This document shows positions 33,735 to 41,710 of a stretch of 64,000 bases of DNA, piece by piece. How positions within the stretch are numbered: position 1 is the stretch's first letter; the number at the start of each line of letters is the position of its first letter. Below the pieces are notes generated by a model. That model had not been told where the DNA came from. It saw only the letters and a program-made list of their open reading frames with translations, and did no database searches. The stretch covers positions 40,913,279 to 40,977,278 of the forward strand of contig CM043970.1 of the NCBI GenBank assembly GCA_014529385.2, in the 5' to 3' direction. This stretch comes from Adiantum capillus-veneris (taxonomy: Eukaryota; Streptophyta; Polypodiopsida; Polypodiales; Pteridaceae). The translations under genes were made by a program, and so were the position numbers.

Positions 33735-34113
33735 TGTCACGTGACACATCCCAACCCTATGTGTCCGTGGACAAGCTACACCACAGCAGGGTTCAGTCAG
33801 TCCGAGTAAGTTAGATTAGCAATGATCTGGCACTTTTGTGAGTCTATTCGTAGACCGTGCATGCCCAGTCACTTAGCATAGATGCATATCCTCCGGTTGC
33901 ACACAGCATGATCATCGGAATTCCCATCAGAATCCATTAGCATTAGTTAAGGGAATTTTCCAGTGCATTTAGCCTATTTTCCTATTTATTGGGATTTTCA
34001 CTTATTATTTTTAAGTGACTTTCCAACAAAAGTAGGTAGGGCAATTTTGCTAAGTTAATATATAAGCAAACTAGAGCTAGCACTATTTGGCAGAAGAGGC
34101 AGCAGGAGCACCT
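33735..34113 (+). repeat. Gypsy-5 5' LTR, 3'-truncated
   Basis: Nearly identical to 35035-35414, with only a few differences by eye (for example CAGCAGGG against CAACAAGG). Identity stops at AGCAGGAGCACCTTG. A TATATAA promoter-like box lies at about 34059. With R, U5 and primer-binding site missing, this copy cannot be reverse transcribed normally. Confidence 0.88.
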
Positions 34114-34240
34114 TGATGCTTTTTCTACCGAAGCTAACCTCGTTGTAGATTCGATCAATCACCACGAATCGATCTTGGCTTTCGAGTCCAGGTCCACAGA
34201 TCCCCCACAAGACGATTAGATAGATCCCGAAGAAGCGATA

Positions 34241-35023
34241 TTGTCTCTCGAGCCTTGGTCCAAAGAACCATCACAGGAAGTATTATGTGTTCGCATGATT
34301 GATACACACGCATTGTTCAATTGTTTCATTCGTGAAGGTTTCCTGTATTTTAGTCAGCATCGTTATGTGATCCCTTTTCCTAGGCATGACATATTGTATG
34401 TTGAGCACGTTTCTCTCATGGATGAGCACGAATGTATGTGGATTTTTCATGAAAAGTTGAAAAGTTTGTATATAAGGAAGTCGCATTCCATGTCTCTTCC
34501 TTGGCATGACACAGTTTCCGAAAGATCACATGATAGTATGAGCACCAAGCATGGGCATTTCCATTGGGATTTGCCACAGTTGATTGATTTCGATCAAACA
34601 AAAAAGATTCGACCTCATTGTTTGCATGTGTTTGATGAACGGGTTGTCACTCCGTCTCTATGTTCATCTACATTGCATACACAGTCTTTAGCGAAGACAA
34701 GATTTTTTCCACTCACTTTACATGGAATAGGTATGTTCATGGTTTTGTGTTGGAAGTGGTTTCAGGAATTTTCAACCATGGAGATTCTTGAAGAAGAAAG
34801 AAGCATGACTCTCGACGAAGTTGAAGCATTGAAGGAGCCACAGAAGACTTTGTGTCACTTTCGGCGCGGCCCAAAGAAGCAAGCTTTGCAGACCTTTATG
34901 AAGTTCAAGTACCGCATGACCCACACATCAGCGTGGGCCGGCGAAGAGTCCCTTCCACGATTCCGGATGCTATTGGCGATCTCCCTCGACGCCGTACAGT
35001 TCGGTACCAGTACCTCACTTTGA
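34241..35023 (+). CDS. 260-codon open frame in Gypsy-5, pol-derived relic likely
   Basis: An uninterrupted frame fills most of the internal region. It is preceded by ANLVVDSINHHESILALESR, resembling the RNase H end (VADALS) of gypsy pol, so the frame sits where integrase should start. Residues 33-64 (GFLYF...HE) resemble the integrase zinc-binding region of Gypsy-2, and residues 72-105 look like a second, diverged copy. The pairs P47-R-H-D50 / H56 / H63 and P87-W-H-D90 / H97 / H104 line up. No catalytic core follows. The last 60 residues overlap another frame (SFADLYEVQVPHDPHISV) that may be the original one. I do not recognise a function. It ends 11 bases before the LTR. Confidence 0.4.
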   Translation: MSLEPWSKEPSQEVLCVRMIDTHALFNCFIREGFLYFSQHRYVIPFPRHDILYVEHVSLMDEHECMWIFHEKLKSLYIRKSHSMSLPWHDTVSERSHDSMSTKHGHFHWDLPQLIDFDQTKKIRPHCLHVFDERVVTPSLCSSTLHTQSLAKTRFFPLTLHGIGMFMVLCWKWFQEFSTMEILEEERSMTLDEVEALKEPQKTLCHFRRGPKKQALQTFMKFKYRMTHTSAWAGEESLPRFRMLLAISLDAVQFGTSTSL

Positions 35024-35034
35024 AAAGGAGGGGA
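35023..35034 (+). promoter_or_regulatory. Gypsy-5 polypurine tract
   Basis: GAAAAGGAGGGGA immediately upstream of the 3' LTR's TGTCACG. Confidence 0.8.
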
Positions 35035-36941
35035 TGTCACGTGACACATCCCAACCCTATGTGTCCGTGGACAAGCTACACCACAACAAGGTTCAATCAG
35101 TCCGAGCAAGTTAGATTAGCAATGATCTGGCACTTTTGTGAGTCTATTCGTAGACCGTGCATGCCCAGTCACTTAGCATAGATGCATATCCTCCGGTTGC
35201 ACACAGCATGATCATCGGAATTCCCATCAGAATCCATTAGCATCAGTTAAGGGAATTTTCCAGTGCATTTAGCCTATTTTCCTATTTATTGGGATTTTCA
35301 CTTATTATTTTTAAGTGACTTTCCAACAAAAGTAGGTAGGGCAATTTTGCTAAGTTAATATATAAGCAAACTAGAGCTAGCACTATTTGGCAGAAGAGAC
35401 AGCAGGAGCACCTTGCTCAACAGGCAACTTCTCAACAAGACCAACCCCCGTGACTACTCTGGCGTTTTCTCCACAGAAGACCTAGCGTTTTTGCATCAGA
35501 TCAGCCTTGGCGATTTGTGCACAGCAGCTCAGCCCCGGCATCATCACGACACAGCAGATCAGCCTAGCGTTTTTGCATTTGCAGAACCCCGGCGACAGAA
35601 GGACCAATTTCAGCCCCTTGCGTTTTTGGATTTCAGCAGCAAATTAAGACCGGCATTATTCACCTAAAGTGTAGCAGATTCAACCCGTAAAGACCATCAG
35701 TTTTCAGCCCTAGGAAACCTCATTTTTCAGCGAAGAAAACGCAGCCAAAACAGTCATTTTCAGCCACCGAAACAGTCCCAAAATTCAGCGATTAGAAGAT
35801 CTCAGATTTCAGCCATCGTCGTCGTCATCGTGGTCGTCGTCATCGGCATAGTCCCATTGCATCTGTCCATTGCATTTGCATTGTACGCATTTGTGCAATC
35901 AAGTAGACCACTCTCGCCGAGGAGAGTGGGGCCTTCGGAGGAGGGTTTTACAACCTCTCGGTGTCGTATCTCTTCTCTCTCCTTCTCTCAGTCTCATTCA
36001 CTTGCACGCACAATCCACTCACTTTGTTCGTGACCACAGCACTCTACAAGACGGAAAGTGTAACAAATTGTTGACGTGTCAAAGCCCTGAAGAAGGGATC
36101 CAACTTGCAGATGTCGGCCGAGGGGCCTAAACCCTAAGAAGAACAAGTAACAGAAGAAGTGATGATGTGGTTGCCCTAATTCTGAAAACCCTAACCCTAA
36201 AACCTGCAAACCCTAATTTCTGCAAAAACCCTAACTGCTGAAACCCTAATTCTGAAAACCCTAACCCTAAAACCTGCAAACCCTAATTTCTGCAAGAAAC
36301 CCTAATTGCTGCGAACCCTAATTCTGAAAACCCTAACCATAAAACCTGCAACCCTAATTTCTGCCAAAAACCCTAACCCTAACCCTAAGGCAGCAGACAA
36401 ATTCCAAAAATTGCGCTGACATGATGACGTGGCAGGCTGTACGGATTTCCGTAAATTGCGCTGGCAGCTTTTGGCATTGCTTTTTGGACCAGAAGTTTTT
36501 GAAAACTTTTTATGTTTTTTTTGGACGAGAAGCTTTTGAGTTTGAAAGCTTTTCATATAAACTGCTTTTCAGGCCAAGGGCCTTTTAATATGAGGCTAGG
36601 GCTCATTCTCTGGCATGCTTCAGTACGAAGGTGTAGAGTCTGGAGTACCGGCTTGTACTTTGATAATGCAATATAAAGAAATACCGAAAGGGGCGCCAAG
36701 GTTTGGGGCCAATACTCTCTGGGGTGGAATTCCGCCACTCCGTGTCGCGTGTCATCTCTCTCTTTCAGTTCAGTTGTTATTGAAGTGCTAAAAGTCTGTT
36801 CAATCTGTTCTTTTCTATTGGCACGTGGTGCCCGCCTTGTGACAGAAAGCTCTCTCTTTCCCTAAAGAACTAAAAGGAACCTTGAGCAATAAAGATCACT
36901 AATCTTGAGAAAATACAACATTCATTCCGTTGCACCTAACA
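35035..36941 (+). repeat. Gypsy-5 3' LTR, split by a solo LTR
   Basis: From TGTCACGTGACAC to CATTCCGTTGCACCTAACA. The first 380 bases match the 5' LTR remnant. The later CATTTGTGCAATCAAGTAGACC and CTCGCCGAGGAGAGTGGGGC parts match the Gypsy-2 LTR. Removing the solo LTR at 36059-36844 and one GAAAG leaves an LTR of about 1.1 kb. Confidence 0.85.
36054..36849 (+). mobile_element. Solo LTR with GAAAG target duplication
   Basis: The LTR is 36059-36844 (786 bases), beginning TGTAACAAATTGTTGACG and ending CCGCCTTGTGACA. GAAAG flanks both sides (36054-36058, 36845-36849). It has the family phrase AATACCGAAAGGGGCGCCAA near 36680 and many CCCTAA-type motifs at 36125-36390. With no internal region, it fits recombination between two LTRs of one element. 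Its orientation follows the Gypsy-3 LTR. Confidence 0.9.
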
Positions 36942-36946
36942 ACAAT

Positions 36947-38816
36947 TCTCTGAGCCCTTCATTTATCAAAGTCGCTTTCTCGGCCCGGTAGTCAACCACG
37001 GCGTAGTTCTTGTGGTACCAAGGGATCTGAGTAGAACGTCACTCACGTGCCCTGAACACCCCTGTCATTGCAAACGAAGTTTGCCAATGCTCAAGTGTAA
37101 TGGCAACATCCCATCTGGGTGCCAGTCGAACTACCTCCGCCTATGGCGTCAGTCTGTCGGGCGTAATTTCAAATCGAGCCGCCAATTCCAAGTGAAAAGA
37201 AGTTGGCCTTGGCTCCTTCAAAAGAGCTTCCTGAGCCTTCACTTTGCCCCAAAAGCGGCAAAGTTTGTACTTTCATTCATTAGATTCGGTGCAGGTCCCA
37301 GTTCTGCTTTCTATCTGCCTTTTCTACCACGTTCCTCAGCTGCTCTCGAACTCTCAGGCCTGTCGTCGTCTTTATCATTCTGTTCTTTCTGTGCCTTTTT
37401 AGGGCACTTCGCGGAGATATGTCCATGTTCCCCGCATCCAAAGCACTTCCCCTCTCTGATGAAGCGAGCTCTCTCCTTAGGAGTAAGCTTGGGTCATGCA
37501 TCCTTTTTCTCTGAGTTGCTCTTTTTCTTTCTACTTTCATTCCCAGAAGTCTGTTCGGCTCGTTGTGTCATTGTCATGGCCTCATCTGTGGGGTAGGTCA
37601 GACTGCTAGAGTGAATGGCAAAGCCCCGCTTCACATGACTCATCAACTCCGAAATAGAAGTTGACTTTTGTTCCAAGCAGTGATCTCAGATCTCTGTAGG
37701 TAGACCCAAGGTAAACCGCTCAATCTGTTCTCTAAATGAGATCTCCTTGAATGAAGTGGCGGGTAGAAAAGAGCTCCAGAATCTTTCACAATAAGCATTG
37801 ATTGTATCTTTCTTAGTCATCCGAAGATGGTTCCAAGCAGCTCGTATATCTCGTTCATATTCTTGTGTCAACCAAGAAGAAATAAAAAGCTTTTTAAATT
37901 TCAACCATTTAACTGGCGCAGTCTTGTTTAAAAGAAGCGTGGACCACCAAGTACGAGCATTCCCCTTAAGATAAGAGGTAGCTCTCTGAATCTTGGAGTG
38001 CTCTGAATAGCGTCCTCCCGCGACAGCGATGTCAAACTGCTATATAAAAGACAAAGCCTTCGAAGCATCTGAGTATCCTGAAAAAGTATCAAACTTGATC
38101 GAGTGGCCACCTTCCTTAAACTCTCGGACTTTCTTGCTTTTGTCTTCGAGAAAGTCATACTGGTTGGCTTTGTAAAAATTCTTCTTGTTCGCATAAAAGT
38201 TTCCATGATCAGTATCTGAGCTGTCTGTAGACGAGTCCTCAGTAGAACTGTCAGTCTCTGGGCATAATGTAGCCTTCTTTGCCTTTTTTCTTGCCCTTTC
38301 CGGACTATCACAAGAAGAAGAAGAAGAACTGGGTACTCCTTCAAATCGAATACGCTTCTTCTGTTTCTTTGCCTTATCAAAATTTGACTGACGACCCAAA
38401 CATCCAAGGGAGTCAGTGCTTTTCTTCTACTTTTTGCCGTGCTTTTTGACTTTCTTCTGTGCGTCACAAAGCTGAGCAATCCGTGCATCAACCACCTCTT
38501 GTAAATCCTTCTCTGAGTGCTGTTTGTGATCAGAAGGTTTCTTGAGAGCGGGTTTTAGGGGTGGTGTAGTGGTTTTCTGCCACTGCGCATGCACTTCCTG
38601 AAAAGAAGTCTCGCTCGTATATTTTGCCAAATTCGGATCCTTCGCAAAACTGAGCATCATCTTTGTTGCATCGCCGATCAATTGACGACGCGTCATCTCT
38701 CTTTGCTGCGCCTAAGTAGGCCGAGGCGGGCTATACTCTCTGTCTGAATCTTCGTTGTGATCCCTGCCCGCATCTCCAAATGCAGAGAGAGTCGACTGAT
38801 CATTGCCTAAAGCCAT
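36947..38816 (-). pseudogene. gag: Gypsy-4 gag and protease start
   Basis: ATG at 38816 (MALGNDQSTLSAFGDAGRDH). Gag follows that of Gypsy-3 residue by residue: REYSPPRPT, KDPNLAKYTSETSFQE, a shorter poly-Ser region, KANQYDFLEDKSKKVREFKE, GNARTWWSTLLLNK and the zinc knuckle CFGCGEHGHISAKC near 37435-37394. Five in-frame stops (38712, 38427, 38040, 37686, 37494) lie where Gypsy-3 has CAG or CGA. The protease beyond 37300 has the same active-site deletion as Gypsy-3 (EALLKEPRPT near 37205) and the same TAG after the gag end. Gypsy-5 interrupts it at 36946. Confidence 0.88.
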
Positions 38817-38874
38817 AGGTGCCGCGGAAAATAAAAATCGGGGATCGGATTTCCCGTAGAAGAGAAATCGTCCG

Positions 38875-38888
38875 TGCTCTGATACCAC
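38875..38888 (-). promoter_or_regulatory. Gypsy-4 primer-binding site
   Basis: Plus-strand TGCTCTGATACCAC, the reverse complement of GTGGTATCAGAGCA, next to the right LTR. Confidence 0.9.
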
Positions 38889-39575
38889 TGTAACAGACTT
38901 GGACACTCCAAGTCAAGAATCAACCGCGGCAACACCAAATAACCACTTCAAAACAAGTCAGATCACAATAGATATACACTAGCCCGGCGGAGTTCCGTGC
39001 CTAGAGATAGTGGCCCCAAAGACTGGTTCCCCTTTCGGTATTTCTTTTTATATTAATCAGATCAAAGTACAAGAGAGTGGCTAGGGTTTCACTCTCAGAA
39101 TGTGCGTCCAAATGCTCTGAGAAGTGAAGCCCTCACCACTTATTTAAAGGTTACAAGAGATGCCCAAAAGCAGAGCCCCAAAAGCTTCAAAATCAAAAGC
39201 TCTAAAAAATAAAAGCAAAAGCTATTTTTTTCTCTTTCAAACTCCCTTGAGTTTTAAAAATAAAGCAATCCAATTCTCTCTCTCTCTCTCTTCTCCAATT
39301 GCGTAGCCAAAAACTCACACCAGAAAGCAAAAGCTGCAAAATTTAGCCAGCGCAATTTTCGGAGGCTGCCGTACTGCCACGTTAGGAGGCCAACGCATTT
39401 TCCGGAATCATCTCCCTGCTGTCCTAGGGTTAGGGTTAGGGTTAGGGTTAGGGTTTTCAGAAATTAGGGTTTCTGTAAATTAGGGTTTCTGGCAGATTTT
39501 AGGGTTTGCAGGAATTTTAGGGTTTCAGCGAGAAATTAGGGTTTCTGCTGTCCGCCACGTCATCACTTTGTGACA
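38889..39575 (-). repeat. Gypsy-4 5' LTR (687 bases)
   Basis: Matches 29657-30345 closely but differs in repeat number: fewer CAAAGCCCCAAAAG units (39165-39190) and more TTAGGG units (four to five, near 39425-39455). Confidence 0.92.
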
Positions 39576-39876
39576 AGCCCCCTTGGGTCACTTATAAAGA
39601 TTACAAGGGGTGCTAAAAGAAAGCCCCAAAAGCATGAAACTCAAAAGCAATTGAGTCCCAAAAGCGTTAAACTCAAAAACTGTCAGTAAAAGCATCCAGT
39701 GCAAAAAGATCCGTACAACTTTGCCACATCAGCATGTCAACGCGAATAGCCAAATTTTGTATTGCTGCCACGTGGCACTCTGCCACGTCCGCCTGTCCGT
39801 GCCCGCTTGTCAGTACAGTTCTGTCTACGTTAGCAGAGGCTGCCCACAGGGTGATGCCACGTCATTAGTTTGTGAC
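39576..39876 (-). repeat. Fragment of a related LTR
   Basis: Continues directly from the Gypsy-4 LTR with a second, diverged copy of its U3 half: CACTTATAAAGATTACAAGG, AAAGCCCCAAAAGC, ending CCACGTCATTAGTTTGTGACA. The C-rich CACTCTCCCCCAC just right of it looks like a reversed polypurine tract. Probably the right part of an older 3' LTR into which Gypsy-4 inserted. Confidence 0.65.
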
Positions 39877-41118
39877 AGCACTCTCCCCCACAGCCATCAC
39901 TTCTACGGAGGTATGGGGTCAGTATAAGTCATCCCTCTACACACATCCACTAGAGCCATGTCCACACACGTGTGCTTTCCTTACCGCCGAGATGGTAAAG
40001 AAAGCCATTGACAAGATGAAGAATAGGAGAGCATATGATCATGATGGCCTGGTGACAGAGCATTTTATAAATGCCACAGATCTACTTTGCAGAGCTTCTA
40101 GCAGTGATGTTCAACTGTGCCATGTGCGAGAGCCTACCTGATACTTGGAGTTTGTCCACTATCGTACCTCTCTTCAAGTCAGGGGACCCTATGGAATACG
40201 GAAACTACCGCACTATCATGATTGGACACACATTGGCACGGTTGTACGCATGCATCCTTGAGCAGCAGTTGAGTAGATTGGTAGAGAGAGAGGGTGTATG
40301 GGCAGCAGGACATGCGGGTTTCAGGAGAGGTTTCTGACACTCAAAGCCATTATTGAGGAGGGGAGATCACATGGGAGACGGCACTATTATTGCTTTGAGA
40401 TTTCCGCAAAGCCTTCGATACAGTGGCTAGAGCTAGATTGATGCACAGACTGCAAGAGATGGGGATACCCAAAGAGTTGATTTGGGGGATCATGGCCCTA
40501 TACAGGTCAAAAGTGGGGCATATACACACTCCAGAGGGGATTTTTTATTTGGTTCACTCCACTATTGGGGTGAAACAGGGCTGCCCGCTATCCCCTACAC
40601 TATTTGGCATGTATGTGGATGAGGTTGCTGACTACATTGAGAGGGATGGTGATAGAGGAGCACAAATGGGAGGGACATGGATCCCATTGTTGTTATATGT
40701 TGATGGTATTGTGTTGATTTTTGACTCCTCGGAGGGGATGCAGCGTAATTTAGATGCTTTGTACACATTTGCCCACGATAGCGCATGTCAACTTGAAAAA
40801 AACCAAGCTTATGGTGTTTTACACCACACCACAGTGGGTTAGGAGGTCAGCACCCACTTTTACATATGGCCAAGAGATGGAGTATACAGATGCATTGGGG
40901 TAGTCTTCAGTGGACCTGTGTTTCCATTGAGGAGAGCAGCAGAGACTAGATTGAGGAGAGGTTATGCAGCCTTGGGAGGATTGGAGAAGATGTGTTCGCA
41001 GGTCCAGTTTCAGGAACCTCGAACAAAGCTGTGGTTTTTTGACACTCTAGTGGCTTCAGGTATGCTTTATGGGGTTCAGATTTGGGGACCCTCAGTGGAC
41101 CACCATGGTAGATCTGGT
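39877..41118 (+). pseudogene. LINE reverse transcriptase fragment
   Basis: Plus-strand non-LTR RT, different from the LINE in Gypsy-2. It starts within the N-terminal RT region (LTAEMVKKAIDKMKNRRAYD, then a frame change, LPDTWSLSTIVPLFKSGDPM and YGNYRTIMIGHTLARLYACI). A frameshifted AGFRRGF follows. The palm (40423-40842) has IGVKQGCPLSPTLFGMYVDE and LLLYVDGIVLIFDSS, where the catalytic YADD/FADD motif reads YVDG, so the second Asp is lost. The thumb (about 40918-41118) has AALGGLEKMCSQVQFQEPRT and SGMLYGVQIWGPSVD. It is cut at 41119 by an LTR. The KQGCPLSP style suggests an RTE-like or related clade; not certain. Confidence 0.82.
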
Positions 41119-41455
41119 TGTAACGGACTTGGACACCCCAGGTTGGAAATATGGCACGACACACGAGAGAATCACTTAAAAACACTTCACAAAACTTAGT
41201 CACAATTCAATAGAGTCGACACCGCCCGGCGTAGTTCCGTGCCTAGAGGTATTGGCCCAATACCTCAAAGTCTGGCGCCCCTTTCAGTATTTATTTTTAT
41301 ATTAATGCTTAAGCAAAGTGCAGAGTCCAAGGGTCCTCTGCTCAGCTGCTCGTCAGCCAACTGAGTAGGAGAGTGGCCTTGGGTTCATATTTAAACTTTA
41401 AAGGCCTCTCTAGGCAAGTGATGTCAGCTTTATAGATAAAGTAACATGTCATAAT
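41119..41455 (-). repeat. LTR fragment of the Gypsy-1/-3/-4 family
   Basis: Starts (plus strand) TGTAACGGACTTGGACACCCC and contains the tRNA-proximal LTR part with GTCTGGCGCCCCTTTCAGTA and TATTAATGCTTAAGCAAAGT. Similarity fades after about 41300. The right end near 41455 (AAGTAACA) is tentative and I found no target duplication. It lies just downstream of the SMPD4-like exon, presumably within its first intron. Confidence 0.6.
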
Positions 41456-41710
41456 GCAAGAGACCATACTATACCGTGGAGTTCAATGCAAGCATGATAC
41501 TCTCACTCCTCCATTAAGCTATACGAAACTTTGAAAAACCGAAACATACTACTCCTGAAACTACGAAATGAAATTAATGGTAATCTTTGAAGTGACTAAC
41601 TGGCTGAAAACAAACAAAAGACATCCCTTCTCCAACCTTGTCACAAGCCAAAACAATATGAGCACCTGTGTCATGCTGCTACTGAAATTAACACCAACTG
41701 ATTACTCTAC
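41456..41710 (-). other. Presumed first intron of the SMPD4-like gene
   Basis: AT-rich, non-coding on the minus strand past the candidate donor. If the gene is intact the intron continues left through the LTR, LINE and possibly Gypsy-4. Confidence 0.45.

Larger units (their letters stand above)
33730..36946 (+). mobile_element. Gypsy-5: deletion-derivative LTR element with ACAAT duplication
   Basis: The element proper is 33735-36941, starting TGTCACGTGACACATCCC and ending GCACCTAACA. ACAAT occurs on both sides (33730-33734, 36942-36946), and the Gypsy-4 protease sequence is continuous once it is removed. Only the first 379 or so bases of the 5' LTR remain. The rest of that LTR, the primer-binding site, gag, protease and RT are gone, leaving a 0.9-kb internal piece, a polypurine tract and a long 3' LTR. 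The LTR family is that of Gypsy-2. Confidence 0.9.
29657..39575 (-). mobile_element. Gypsy-4: Ty3/gypsy, full structure, interrupted
   Basis: Minus-strand element of the Gypsy-1/-3 family with both LTRs (29657-30345 and 38889-39575). It also has a polypurine tract beside the left LTR and a Met primer-binding site beside the right one. Order right to left: LTR, primer-binding site, gag, protease (split by Gypsy-5), RT, RNase H, integrase, chromodomain-like end, decamer array, polypurine tract, LTR. The 5-base flanks differ (TCCAC and AGCCC), so no target duplication is visible. Both flanks resemble adjoining parts of a related LTR, suggesting insertion into an older copy with later loss. Confidence 0.92.

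Noticed and set aside
39425-39460. Interstitial telomere or chromosome fusion site
   Set aside because: The TTAGGG run is short and lies within an LTR that carries such motifs in other copies, so it belongs to the element.
29657-39575. Target-site duplication for Gypsy-4
   Set aside because: The flanking five bases are TCCAC and AGCCC and do not match.
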